Below, one piece after another: positions 51,357 to 59,917 of a stretch of DNA of 64,000 bases. The number at the start of each line of letters is the position of its first letter. The stretch's first letter is position 1. Both the position numbers and the translations under genes were made by a program. Origin of the DNA: JBBRHQ01 sp963720735 (lineage in GTDB: Bacteria; Actinomycetota; Thermoleophilia; Solirubrobacterales; 70-9); assembly GCA_963720735.1 (NCBI GenBank), contig CAVRGL010000006.1, forward strand, positions 186,001 through 250,000, written 5' to 3'. The notes beneath the pieces were generated by a model. The model did not search any database and was not told the origin of the DNA. It worked only from the letters and a program-made list of their open reading frames with translations.

Positions 51357-51800
51357 GTGACCGAACGCGACCTGTTCTCCAACTTCGCCCGGATGCGGCG
51401 GGAGATGGACCAGCTGCTCGGGGACGCCTGGGGCCGGGCCGGCTACGTCAGCCGCCGCGCCTCCGGGTTCTCACCGAACGTCGACGTCTACTACAGCGGC
51501 GACCCGCAGCGAGCAGTCGTCAAGGTGGATCTCTCCGGGGTCGACCTGGGCGCGGTCAGCATCGAGATCAGCGGCCGCGAGCTGGCGATCAGCGGCGAGC
51601 GCCCGGTGCAGGAGACGGAGGGCCGCGTCTACCAGCAGGTGGAGGTCCCGACCGGCCCCTTCCGCAGGATCGTCGAGCTCCAGGTGGACGTCGATGCCGA
51701 GCGCGCCAAGGCGACCTACGAGGATGGGGTTCTGAGGATCGAGCTGCCGCTTCGCGAGCAGGCGGAGGCGACCCGGCAAGTGCCGATCGACCGGGAGTAG
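51357..51800 (+). CDS. Hsp20/alpha-crystallin small heat shock protein
   Basis: A 147-aa chaperone with an alpha-crystallin domain from about residue 38. Features are PNVDVYYSGDPQRAVVKVDL, ISGRELAISGERPVQETEG, the VYQQVEVPTGPFRRIVEL strand and a closing GVLRIELPL. Such proteins hold unfolding clients under stress without ATP. Start is GTG 51357. lon begins 14 bases after its stop, so the two form a protein quality-control unit. Confidence 0.94.
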   Translation: MTERDLFSNFARMRREMDQLLGDAWGRAGYVSRRASGFSPNVDVYYSGDPQRAVVKVDLSGVDLGAVSIEISGRELAISGERPVQETEGRVYQQVEVPTGPFRRIVELQVDVDAERAKATYEDGVLRIELPLREQAEATRQVPIDRE

Positions 51801-51814
51801 CGGGCCGGGCGACC

Positions 51815-54259
51815 GTGGCCGGAAACGACGAGGGAAACGGCATCGGCGGCTACGGCGCCGACCCCCCGGCGCTCCAGGAGGCTCCGGTGCTCGAGGTGGT
51901 CGAGTCGGGGGAGGCCGAGGAGGCGATCCAGGCCGCCGAGCCGCTGCCCGAGGCGCTGCCGGTCCTCCCCCTGCGGGAGACGGTCACCTACCCGGAGAGC
52001 CTCACCCCGCTCGCTGTCGGGCAGGAGCGGTCGATCAAGCTGGTCGACGACGTCCTCGGCTCCAACCGGATGCTGGCGATGGTCGCCTCACGCGACCCCG
52101 CCGAGGAGGAACCGGGGCCGCAGCAGCTCTACGAGGTCGGCGTGGTCGGCGTCGTCGCCCGCATGCTGAAAGTCCCGGACGGGACCATCCGGATCCTGGT
52201 TCAGGGGACGCATCGGGTGAAGCTCGGCCCCTACGTCGCCGAGGAGCCCTACCTGATCGCCCGGGTCGAGGAGCTGCCCGACGTGGTCGAGGAGACCCCG
52301 GAGCTCGAGGCCCTGACCCGCAACGTGCAGACCACCTTCTCGGAGATCATCGAACAGATCCCCTACCTGCCCGAGGAGCTGCAGATGGCGGTCGCCAACA
52401 TCGAGGAGCCCTCGGCGCTCGCCCACCTGATCGCCGGAGCGCTGCGGATCAGCACGGAGGAGAAGCAGGAGCTGCTGGAGGAGCTCAACGTCGGGCGGCG
52501 TCTGCGGCGGCTCTCACAGATCCTCGCCCGCGAGCTCGAGGTGATCCAGCTCGGCACCCAGATCCAGTCGCAGGTCCAATCGGAGATCGACAAGGGACAG
52601 CGCGAGTACTTCCTGCGCGAGCAGCTGAAGGCGATTCAGTCCGAGCTGGGCGAGGGAGACGAGCAGCAGGCCGAAGTCAACGAGCTGCGCGAGCGCCTCG
52701 AAGCGGCCGGTCTGCCCGAGCACGCGAAGAAGGCCGCCGAGCGCGAGCTCTCCCGGCTGGAGAAGCTGCCGTCGGCTGCGGCCGAGTACGGGGTCATCCG
52801 CAGCTACCTCGAGTGGCTGGTCGAGTTGCCGTGGTCACAGCGCACCGAGGACAACCTCGACATCGCCCACGCCCGCAAGGTGCTCGACGCCGACCACTAC
52901 GACCTCGAGCAGGTCAAGGACAGGATCCTCGAGTACCTCGCGGTGCGGAAGCTGAAGCCGGACTCGCCCGGCCCGATCCTCTGCTTCGTCGGCCCGCCGG
53001 GAGTGGGAAAGACCAGCCTCGGCCGCTCGATCGCGAAGGCGCTCGGCCGGGAGTTCGAGCGGATCTCGGTGGGCGGGGTCCGCGACGAGGCCGAGATCCG
53101 AGGCCATCGCCGGACCTACATCGGGGCGATGCCGGGGACGATCGTCCGGGCGCTGCGCGACGCCGGCTCCAGCAACCCCGTGTTCATGATCGACGAGGTG
53201 GACAAGATGGGGGCCGACTTCCGCGGCGACCCCGCCTCGGCGATGCTCGAGGTCCTCGACCCGGCCCAGAACGACTCCTTCCGCGATCACTACCTCGACC
53301 TCAGCTTCGACCTCTCCGAGGTCCTGTTCATCGCCACCGCCAACGTCCTCGACACCGTCCCGGGGCCGCTGCGGGACCGGATGGAGGTGATCGACCTCGC
53401 CGGATACACGATCGACGAGAAGAAGCACATCGCCCGCAAGTACCTGGTCCCGAGGCAGATCTCGGCGAACGGGCTGAAGCCGTCGCAGATCGGGTTCACC
53501 GATTCGGCCCTGGTGACGATCATCGAGGAGTACACGCGCGAGGCCGGGGTCCGCAGCCTGGAGCGCGAGATTGGGACCGTCTGCCGCAAGATCGCCCGCG
53601 ATGTCGCCGAGGGGAGGCAGCGAAAGAAGGTGTCGGTCTCGGGCAAGCGGGCCCGCGAGCTGCTCGGCCGGCGGCGCTTCTTCGCCGAGCAGAGGCGGCG
53701 CACCCGGGTGCCGGGTGTCTCCACCGGGCTGGCCTGGACTCCGGCCGGCGGCGAGGTGCTGTTCATCGAGGCGACGGCGATGCCGGGCAGCGGCAACCTG
53801 ACGATCACCGGCCAGCTCGGCGAGGTGATGCGCGAGTCGGCCCAGGCCGCCCTTTCCTTCGTCCGCGGCCACAGCGGCTCGATCGACGGGGGGCTGCCGG
53901 AGGACTGGTTCGCCCAGCACGACATCCATATCCACGTCCCGGCAGGGGCGGTGCCGAAGGACGGGCCCTCTGCGGGCGTGGCGATGACCATAGCCCTCGC
54001 CTCGCTGATCAGCGGCCGGCCGGTCTCCAACCAGGTCGCGATGACCGGCGAGGTGACGCTGACCGGCCAGGTGCTGCCGATCGGCGGTCTCAAGGAGAAG
54101 TCGCTGGCGGCACAGCGGGCCGGGATCAAGCGGGTGATCGTCCCCTCGCGCAACCAGGGGGACATCGAGGAGATTCCCGAGCACGAGCGCGGCGGCCTCG
54201 AGTTCATCTTCGTCGACGAGGTCTCAGCGGCGATCGACGAGGCACTGGGCAAGCGCTGA
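51815..54259 (+). CDS. lon: ATP-dependent protease Lon
   Basis: An 814-aa cytosolic protease. The N-terminal substrate-binding domain starts PEALPVLPLRETVTYPESLT; a coiled coil includes KGQREYFLREQLKAIQSELG; the AAA+ module has CFVGPPGVGKTSLGRSIAKA and FMIDEVDKMG; the protease domain has the dyad Ser719 (KDGPSAGVAM) and Lys762 (LKEKSLAAQR). Start is GTG 51815, about 14 bases after hsp20; the longer frame lies over hsp20. Its stop overlaps the GT39-like gene (TGATG). It degrades misfolded and regulatory proteins. Confidence 0.97.
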   Translation: MAGNDEGNGIGGYGADPPALQEAPVLEVVESGEAEEAIQAAEPLPEALPVLPLRETVTYPESLTPLAVGQERSIKLVDDVLGSNRMLAMVASRDPAEEEPGPQQLYEVGVVGVVARMLKVPDGTIRILVQGTHRVKLGPYVAEEPYLIARVEELPDVVEETPELEALTRNVQTTFSEIIEQIPYLPEELQMAVANIEEPSALAHLIAGALRISTEEKQELLEELNVGRRLRRLSQILARELEVIQLGTQIQSQVQSEIDKGQREYFLREQLKAIQSELGEGDEQQAEVNELRERLEAAGLPEHAKKAAERELSRLEKLPSAAAEYGVIRSYLEWLVELPWSQRTEDNLDIAHARKVLDADHYDLEQVKDRILEYLAVRKLKPDSPGPILCFVGPPGVGKTSLGRSIAKALGREFERISVGGVRDEAEIRGHRRTYIGAMPGTIVRALRDAGSSNPVFMIDEVDKMGADFRGDPASAMLEVLDPAQNDSFRDHYLDLSFDLSEVLFIATANVLDTVPGPLRDRMEVIDLAGYTIDEKKHIARKYLVPRQISANGLKPSQIGFTDSALVTIIEEYTREAGVRSLEREIGTVCRKIARDVAEGRQRKKVSVSGKRARELLGRRRFFAEQRRRTRVPGVSTGLAWTPAGGEVLFIEATAMPGSGNLTITGQLGEVMRESAQAALSFVRGHSGSIDGGLPEDWFAQHDIHIHVPAGAVPKDGPSAGVAMTIALASLISGRPVSNQVAMTGEVTLTGQVLPIGGLKEKSLAAQRAGIKRVIVPSRNQGDIEEIPEHERGGLEFIFVDEVSAAIDEALGKR

Positions 54260-55788
54260 TGGAGGCAACCGCGGTCGGCCGGGGGAGCCTGGCCCACCTC
54301 GTCGAGGCGCTCCGCGAGGCGGTCCAGTCGCGCTCGCGCCTCTTCTGGGTCATCGCCGGGATCACCGCCGCCGCGGCAACCCTGCGACTGGCCACCCTGG
54401 GGCTGCAGAGCTACCACCACGACGAGATCGTCACCGCCGGCCGGGTCCTTCGCGGCAGTCTCTGGCACGCGGTCTTAAAGATCGGCGCCAGCGAGTCCGC
54501 GCCGCCGCTCTACTACCTGCTCGCCTGGTTCTGGACCCAGGTCTTCGGCACCGCCGAGGTCGGCCTGCGATCGCTCTCCGCGGTCGCCGGGATCGCCGTG
54601 GTGCCGGTCGCCTTCCTGCTCGGCGCCGAGCTCAGCAGTAGGCGCACCGGCCTCGTCGCGGCAGCCCTGGTCGCCGCCAACCCGATGCTCGTCTGGTACT
54701 CGCAGGAGGCCCGCTGCTACTCGCTGCTCGTCCTGCTCACCTCGGTCTCGCTGCTCTTCTTCCTTCGCGCCCGTCGCACCGAGTCGGGCCGCGACATGGC
54801 CTGGTGGGCGCTCGCCTCCGCCCTGGCGCTGGCCACTCACTACTTCGCCGTCTTCGCGGTCGGGGCGGAGGGCGCCTGGCTGCTGTGGCGACACCGCGCC
54901 GGCGCCCGGCGGGCGCTGGGCTGGGTCCTCGCGGTCGCCGTGCTGCTCGCCCCGCTCGCCCTCTGGCAGATGAGCCAGGTCGATCACACCAACTGGATCG
55001 AGGGGTTCGCGATGCCCTACCGGATCGGCCAGACCGCGGTCGCCTTCATGGTCGGGGAGACCGGCGATCTGATCGCCGAGCCGGTCCGCCCGGCGCTGGC
55101 CCTGGTCCCGGGCCTGCTGGTCGTGGCCGCCTGCCTCTTGCTGCTCCTGCGCGGCTCGCCGAAGCAGCGCCGCGATGGCGCCGTCCTCGCCGGCCTGGCG
55201 GCGGCGACGCTGCTGGTGCCGCTGCTGCTGGCTGCGGCCGGCAAGGACTTCGTGATCGATCGCAACCTGATCCCGGCGCTGGTGCCGCTGCTGCTGATCG
55301 CCACGCTGGGGATCACCGCGAGCCGCGCCGGACGCCTCGGAGCCGCAATCGGCGGGGTGCTCGCCGCCTACTCACTCGGGTTCGCCGTCTGGACCAACTT
55401 CGACGCCTCGCTTCAGCGCCCCGATTGGCGGGCGGTCGCAGCCAGCCTCGGCCAGCCCACTCAGCCGCGGGCGATGGTCACCTGGATGCTCGGCGCCGGG
55501 GTGCTGCGCCACTATCTGTCCAGCGGCTCCTTCCAGGTCGTGCCCGAAGGCGAGCGCTGGTTCATCGGGGAGGTGGACCTGATCTCCAACGGGCCGGCGC
55601 CCGCGGGCAGGCCCGCCGGCCTGGCGCCGAGCTTTCGTCGCGACGGGGCGAGGACCGTGGGGCGCTTCGAGATCACCCGCTACTCGGCGCCGGGGCTTGC
55701 CCCTGTCTCGGTCCGCAAGCTCGAGCATGCGCCGATCGGATTCCGCAACGACAGGGTCCTGATGGACGGCATCGGGCCGACCGAGTGA
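54259..55788 (+). CDS. GT39-like multi-pass membrane glycosyltransferase
   Basis: A 509-aa membrane protein with about ten helices. The first extracytoplasmic loop has TLGLQSYHHDEIVTAGRVLR, with the acidic pair typical of PMT/ArnT-type enzymes, and LVWYSQEARCYSLLVLLTSV matches the later GT39 loop. A C-terminal soluble tail of about 120 residues follows. It likely transfers a sugar from polyprenyl phosphate to a cell-envelope acceptor. Its ATG overlaps the lon stop (TGATG), an odd pairing that may only reflect dense packing. Confidence 0.82.
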   Translation: MEATAVGRGSLAHLVEALREAVQSRSRLFWVIAGITAAAATLRLATLGLQSYHHDEIVTAGRVLRGSLWHAVLKIGASESAPPLYYLLAWFWTQVFGTAEVGLRSLSAVAGIAVVPVAFLLGAELSSRRTGLVAAALVAANPMLVWYSQEARCYSLLVLLTSVSLLFFLRARRTESGRDMAWWALASALALATHYFAVFAVGAEGAWLLWRHRAGARRALGWVLAVAVLLAPLALWQMSQVDHTNWIEGFAMPYRIGQTAVAFMVGETGDLIAEPVRPALALVPGLLVVAACLLLLLRGSPKQRRDGAVLAGLAAATLLVPLLLAAAGKDFVIDRNLIPALVPLLLIATLGITASRAGRLGAAIGGVLAAYSLGFAVWTNFDASLQRPDWRAVAASLGQPTQPRAMVTWMLGAGVLRHYLSSGSFQVVPEGERWFIGEVDLISNGPAPAGRPAGLAPSFRRDGARTVGRFEITRYSAPGLAPVSVRKLEHAPIGFRNDRVLMDGIGPTE

Positions 55789-55878
55789 GCGGTCGAGGGC
55801 GGAGTGGTGACGCCGCTTGGCCGCCGGGTATATCCTGAAGCCGCACATTCCGAGAAGACCAGCGAGGGAGTTGAGCGA

Positions 55879-56391
55879 ATGGCCAGCAGCAGACGGGCGA
55901 ACATGGCGGCGGACCGCGCGACCGGGCTGTACGAGACTGCGCGCAGCAACCGCTACGTGCAGCGGTTGATCGAGGATGCCGAGCTGCGAGCAAACCTGCA
56001 TGACGCCTACGATTCGGCCCGCAAGGCCTACGGCCGGGTTTCGCGCAACGGCAAGAGCCCCGTGCAGGCCGTCGCCAGCGACAAGAAGGTGCAGCGCGAT
56101 CTGCAGGCTGCCGCCGAGTCGCTGCGTGAGGCCTCGGAGCAGATCCGCAAGCCGAAGAAGAAGAAGCGCCGCCTCGGGCGCCTGCTCGTCCTCGGAGCGG
56201 TGGCCGGTGGCGTCACCCTGGCGCTCAGCGAGAACGCCCGCAAATCGGTGATGGACGCGCTGTTCGGCGCCGAGGAGGAGTTCGAGTACACCAGCACCAC
56301 CACCGCGCCGGCGTCGACCAACTCGGCTCCGAACGCGACCGCGACCCCCGCCGCCGCCGAGACGGGCGGCAACTCGGGCACCGCGGAATAA
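55879..56391 (+). CDS. Conserved hypothetical membrane-anchored protein
   Basis: A 170-aa protein. The N-terminal part (LYETARSNRYVQRLIEDAEL and YDSARKAYGRVSRNGKSPVQ) is helical and charged, followed by a Lys-rich run, one helix around LLVLGAVAGGVTLALS, and a DALFGAEEEFEYTSTTTAP segment before a Thr/Ala/Pro-rich tail. I recognise the pattern from other Thermoleophilia proteins of unknown function. GAGGGAG lies about 10 bases before ATG 55879. The tail may be extracytoplasmic and glycosylated. No enzyme motif is visible. Confidence 0.72.
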   Translation: MASSRRANMAADRATGLYETARSNRYVQRLIEDAELRANLHDAYDSARKAYGRVSRNGKSPVQAVASDKKVQRDLQAAAESLREASEQIRKPKKKKRRLGRLLVLGAVAGGVTLALSENARKSVMDALFGAEEEFEYTSTTTAPASTNSAPNATATPAAAETGGNSGTAE

Positions 56392-56437
56392 CAGCGGCCT
56401 CCTTCGCTCCCGCCGAGACGCGCCTAGACTGGTGCCG

Positions 56438-57058
56438 ATGGAAGCTGCGCCCACCGAGAGGGAGCTGACCGGGGAGAAGGCCCAGCGGATCGTCGTCGCG
56501 ATGCGCGAGAGCGTTGCCAAGCACGGAGCGGCCGGCTCCACCTTCGAGCGGGTCGCGAAGGAGGCAGGTGTGAGCCGCGGCCTCCTCCACTACTACTTCG
56601 GGACCAAGGAGCGGCTTCTGGTCGAGGTGGTTCGTCGCGACGCCGAGTTCCGGGTGGCGAGGCTCGACGAGCCGCTGGAGAGCGCTCGCACCGTGGACGA
56701 CGTGATCAACGTCCTGCTGGCCGGGCTCAAGGACGTGATCGAGAACGACCCAGGGTTCTTCCTGCTGCTCTTCGAGCTGTTCAGCGCCGGTCGCCGCAAT
56801 CCCGACATCCAGAGGGAGCTGGGCTCCCTGTTCGAGCGGACCCGGACCCACGTGGCGGACGTGCTGAAGGCGAAGGAGCGTGAGGGCGTCCTCAACCTCC
56901 GCTACGACGCCGAGGCCGTGGTCTCCTATCTGTTCGCCGTCGGCGACGGCTTCGCGCTGCAGACCCTCTCCGATCCCGAGCGCGATCACGACGCGACCCT
57001 CGCCGCCGCGACGGCCGCCGCCCGCTACCTGCTGGTCGACAGCCGACGGCCGATTTAG
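56438..57058 (+). CDS. TetR/AcrR family regulator
   Basis: A 206-aa TetR-type repressor. The HTH includes AKHGAAGSTFERVAKEAGVS and RGLLHYYFGTKERLLVEVVR, the standard recognition-helix pattern. The ligand domain has FFLLLFELFSAGRRNPDIQR. Translation can start at ATG 56438 or GTG 56432. No neighbouring operator is obvious, and the nearest target candidates are the convergent lysyl-oxidase-like gene or distant genes. Ligand unknown. Confidence 0.9.
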   Translation: MEAAPTERELTGEKAQRIVVAMRESVAKHGAAGSTFERVAKEAGVSRGLLHYYFGTKERLLVEVVRRDAEFRVARLDEPLESARTVDDVINVLLAGLKDVIENDPGFFLLLFELFSAGRRNPDIQRELGSLFERTRTHVADVLKAKEREGVLNLRYDAEAVVSYLFAVGDGFALQTLSDPERDHDATLAAATAAARYLLVDSRRPI

Positions 57059-57149
57059 CGCCGGCACAGGGCTGGTTTCAGCACCGAGCTGGCAATTCGG
57101 GAATAACTTGCGGCGGCTGCGCCGCCTTACATGCCTCTGCCGGCGCTAA
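57055..57149. terminator. Nested inverted repeats between convergent genes
   Basis: TTAGCGCCGGCA (57055-57066) pairs with TGCCGGCGCTAA (57138-57149), and inside is a perfect GGCGGC/GCCGCC hairpin (57112-57126). Downstream, 57163-57181 resembles 57100-57117 (GGGAATAACTTGCGGCGG-like), suggesting a partial duplication. The structure sits between the stops of the convergent tetR and lysyl-oxidase-like genes and is probably a bidirectional terminator. Confidence 0.55.
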
Positions 57150-57171
57150 CACCGCGCCGGCTGGGAATTAC

Positions 57172-58020
57172 TTAGCAGCGGTCGACCACCCGGCCCGAGG
57201 GGAGCCGGACGAACACGTGGGAGCGGTTGTTGTGCTCGTTCGACTCGCGGATGTGGTTCTTCGGATCGACCGCGAGATAGAAGGCGAAGCACCCCTGCAG
57301 GCCGGTCACGTTGATCCAGTTCTGGTTGTAGGTGGAGGGGTAGATGTCCGACCACCCGACCGAGGTGCCGAGGACTACCGAGCGGCGCGAGTGCTGCTGG
57401 CTGCAGCCCGGGTAGACGAAGCTCCCCGGGGAGTCCGGCCCGGGCCGGGTGCGCATCAGGTCGCGCAGGCAGTAGTGCAGCTTGGGGCCGATCTCGATCC
57501 GCTTCAGCGGCCTGCCCCCGCCCCCGACCGTCCACAGCTCGAAGCGGGCCGCGTCGCGGAACTTCCAGTAGTAGTACTGGCCCGGCACGGGGTACCAGTC
57601 GATCCTTCCCGTGGTGCGGATCGCGAGCTTCCCTCCGCCCCGGCGATAGATCCGCTGGTTGACCCTCATCGAGTCGCGGGAGATGCGGATGCCGCGGATC
57701 TCCACCGGCCCGTCGCCGCGGCTGCGGATGTTGTTGGTGGCGCGCATCAGCGTCTTGCCCGGCCGGGTGGTGCGGTCGAGGTGGATGTCCTCGGGCACGG
57801 AGATGCGGAGGTCCGGGCAGAGCAGCTTCGCCCGCTGCGGCCCGAGACACGGGTTGCCGGCGCTCGACTCGGCCCGATCGCCGCCCACGTAGTGCTCGTC
57901 GCTGTCCTTCCCCCGGGCCGCGGAGAGCGGCACCAACAGGCAGAGCGCGATTGCCGGCAGCAAGGCGGCCGCCATGCCGAGTCGCCTGCCCGCGGATTTC
58001 TGATTCCCCTTGCCTGGCAT
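57172..58020 (-). CDS. Lysyl oxidase-like secreted protein lacking copper His cluster
   Basis: A 282-aa secreted protein with a signal peptide (hydrophobic core GMAAALLPAIALCLLVPL). The mature part matches the lysyl oxidase family: LHYCLRDLM, SVGWSDIYPSTYNQNWINVT and AVDPKNHIRESNEHNNRSHV are the usual C-terminal blocks. The copper-binding block, usually several His ending W-H-F-x-D-x-A-R-Y, reads GQYYYWKFRDAARFELW, with Tyr and Lys in place of His. It is therefore probably not an active oxidase. ATG 58020 is the best start. It converges with tetR and is divergent from the amidase. Confidence 0.8.
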   Translation of the reverse strand: MPGKGNQKSAGRRLGMAAALLPAIALCLLVPLSAARGKDSDEHYVGGDRAESSAGNPCLGPQRAKLLCPDLRISVPEDIHLDRTTRPGKTLMRATNNIRSRGDGPVEIRGIRISRDSMRVNQRIYRRGGGKLAIRTTGRIDWYPVPGQYYYWKFRDAARFELWTVGGGGRPLKRIEIGPKLHYCLRDLMRTRPGPDSPGSFVYPGCSQQHSRRSVVLGTSVGWSDIYPSTYNQNWINVTGLQGCFAFYLAVDPKNHIRESNEHNNRSHVFVRLPSGRVVDRC

Positions 58021-58093
58021 CGATCGGATCCTACGAGTACCGGATACCGGAGCGCGGCGCGGAGTTGCGGTGCTGCACATAGGATCTCGGCCG

Positions 58094-59509
58094 ATGCCGA
58101 CGACCGACGAAGAGCTGTTCTACGCCGGGGCGGCGCGCCTGGCGGAGATGGTTCGCAACTCCGAGCTCTCGGCGAGCGAACTGGTCGGCGCCCACCTCGA
58201 CCGGATCGAGCGTCTCGAGCCGGGGCTGAACCTGTTCCGGGCGGTGCTCCGCGAGCGCGCCATGGTCGAGGCCCAGCAGGCGGAGGCGAGGCTGCGGGCC
58301 GGGGACGACCGCCCCCTGCTCGGGGTGCCGATCGCTCTCAAGGACTCGGTCGACCTAGCGGGCGAGCTGACCACGCACGGCACTGACGCCTTCCCGGATC
58401 GCGCCGCGGCCGACTCGGAGATGGTCCGGCGCCTGCGGGCGGCGGGCGCGATCGTGGTCGGCAAGACCCTTCTCCCCGAGCTGGCGATCTGCGGCTTCAC
58501 CGAGTCGGCCACCTGGGGTGTGAGCCGCAATCCATGGAACCCGCAGCGCAGCCCCGGCGGCTCGAGTGGCGGCAGCGCCGGGGCGGTGGCCGCCGGCATG
58601 GTTCCTCTCGCCTCGGCATCGGACGGCGCCGGCTCGATCCGGATCCCCGCCTCATCCTGCGGCATCTTCGGGCTGAAGCCGCAGCGGGGACGGATCTCGC
58701 TCGACCCCGACCTCGATAACTGGAACGGGATGTCGGTGAACGGCTGCGTCAGCCGCACCGTGCTCGACACCGCCCTCTACCTAGACATCACCGCCGGCGG
58801 CTCGCGCGAGCCCGGCGCCCCGGCGGAGCCCCCGCGGCCCTTCGTCGAGGCGGCCAGGACGCCGCCAGGAAGGCTGCGGATCGCGACCTCGACGCGCCCG
58901 GCCCGGGCCGCGCTGCCGCCGATCGTCGGCGACAGCGTGAAGCGGGCCGTTGCCGAGACCGGGGAGCTGCTCGCCTCGGCCGGGCACCAGGTCGCGCCCC
59001 ACGACCCGGATTTCGGGCAGGTCGGCAACAACGTCGTCACCCGGTACCTGCGCGGGATCCACGACGACGTCGAGCGGGTTCCCTACCGGCAGCGCCTCGA
59101 GCGGCGGACCCGCGGCTACGGCCGCATCGGCGGCGCCTTCAGCCGCGGCCTGCTCGAGCGGGCTCGACGCGCGGTCGAGGCCGACGCCGCCCGGATCAAC
59201 GCGCTGTTCGAACGCTTCGACGTGCTGATCACCCCGGTGATGGGGGGCACAGCGGTCCCGGTCCGGAGCGCCGAGGGCCAGGGAGCGCTGCGGACGATGC
59301 TCGAGCAGGCGCGCTTCTACTGCTTCACGCCGGTATGGAACCACCTCGGCAACCCCGCGGCCTCGGTGCCGGCCGGTTTCGACGACGGCGGTATGCCGCT
59401 CGCGGTGCAGCTGATCGGCCGGCCCGGGGACGAGGCGACCCTGCTCTCGCTGGCGGCGCAGATCGAGGCGGAGCGGCCCTGGGTGCAGGCCCGCCCGCCG
59501 CTGAGCTGA
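58094..59509 (+). CDS. Amidase signature family enzyme
   Basis: A 471-aa amidase with the Ser-cisSer-Lys triad. LLGVPIALKDSVDLAGELTT holds the Lys; QRSPGGSSGGSAGAVAAGMV holds the cis-Ser; SDGAGSIRIPASSCGIFGLK holds the nucleophile Ser. The C-terminus has FDVLITPVMGGTAVPV and NPAASVPAGFDDGGMPLAVQ as in the family. It hydrolyses an amide bond in the cytoplasm; GatA activity is unlikely because gatB and gatC are absent here. ATG 58094 is divergent from the lysyl-oxidase-like gene. Confidence 0.92.
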   Translation: MPTTDEELFYAGAARLAEMVRNSELSASELVGAHLDRIERLEPGLNLFRAVLRERAMVEAQQAEARLRAGDDRPLLGVPIALKDSVDLAGELTTHGTDAFPDRAAADSEMVRRLRAAGAIVVGKTLLPELAICGFTESATWGVSRNPWNPQRSPGGSSGGSAGAVAAGMVPLASASDGAGSIRIPASSCGIFGLKPQRGRISLDPDLDNWNGMSVNGCVSRTVLDTALYLDITAGGSREPGAPAEPPRPFVEAARTPPGRLRIATSTRPARAALPPIVGDSVKRAVAETGELLASAGHQVAPHDPDFGQVGNNVVTRYLRGIHDDVERVPYRQRLERRTRGYGRIGGAFSRGLLERARRAVEADAARINALFERFDVLITPVMGGTAVPVRSAEGQGALRTMLEQARFYCFTPVWNHLGNPAASVPAGFDDGGMPLAVQLIGRPGDEATLLSLAAQIEAERPWVQARPPLS

Positions 59510-59523
59510 GCGCCGCGGCCCCG

Positions 59524-59913
59524 GTGTTCGAAAGCCTCGACTTCATCTACATGCCGAGCAGCGACGTCGCGGCCGACCTGGAGCATTTCACCGAGGTCGC
59601 CGGCGGCCGCCTCGTGTTCGCGATCGAGGCCTTCGGCACCCGGGTGGCGATGATCGAGCTATCGGACGATGGCCCGGCGATCCTCCTTGCGGGGCATCTC
59701 GAGGGCGAGTCGCCGGTTCTCGTCTACCGGGTCGAGGATCTCTCCCGCGCGGGCGCAGAGTTGGCCGAGCGCGGCTGGGAGCCGGAGGTGCGCTCCGGCA
59801 TCCCCCATGGCCCCCTGCATTCCTACCGGGCGCCGGGCGGGCAGCGACTCGCCCTCTACGAGCTCACCCGGCCGGAGGCCGCGACCCGGTTGGTGGGGCG
59901 GCGCGACTTCTGA
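59524..59913 (+). CDS. VOC superfamily protein
   Basis: A 129-aa single VOC domain. It begins FESLDFIYMPSSDVAADLEH, contains FAIEAFGTRVAMIELSDDGP and LVYRVEDLSRAGAELAERGW, and closes with YRAPGGQRLALYELTRPEAA, the usual last strand with a metal-site Glu. GTG 59524 is 15 bases after the amidase stop; ATG 59551 is possible but cuts into the domain. It may be co-transcribed with the amidase and act on a related small molecule. Its stop is five bases from the convergent R2-like gene's stop. Confidence 0.82.
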   Translation: MFESLDFIYMPSSDVAADLEHFTEVAGGRLVFAIEAFGTRVAMIELSDDGPAILLAGHLEGESPVLVYRVEDLSRAGAELAERGWEPEVRSGIPHGPLHSYRAPGGQRLALYELTRPEAATRLVGRRDF

Positions 59914-59917
59914 TCGG

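Noticed and set aside
52813..54258. In-frame extension upstream of the GT39-like gene over lon
   Set aside because: The extension is shadow composition inside lon; the TGATG overlap at 54259 is the natural start.
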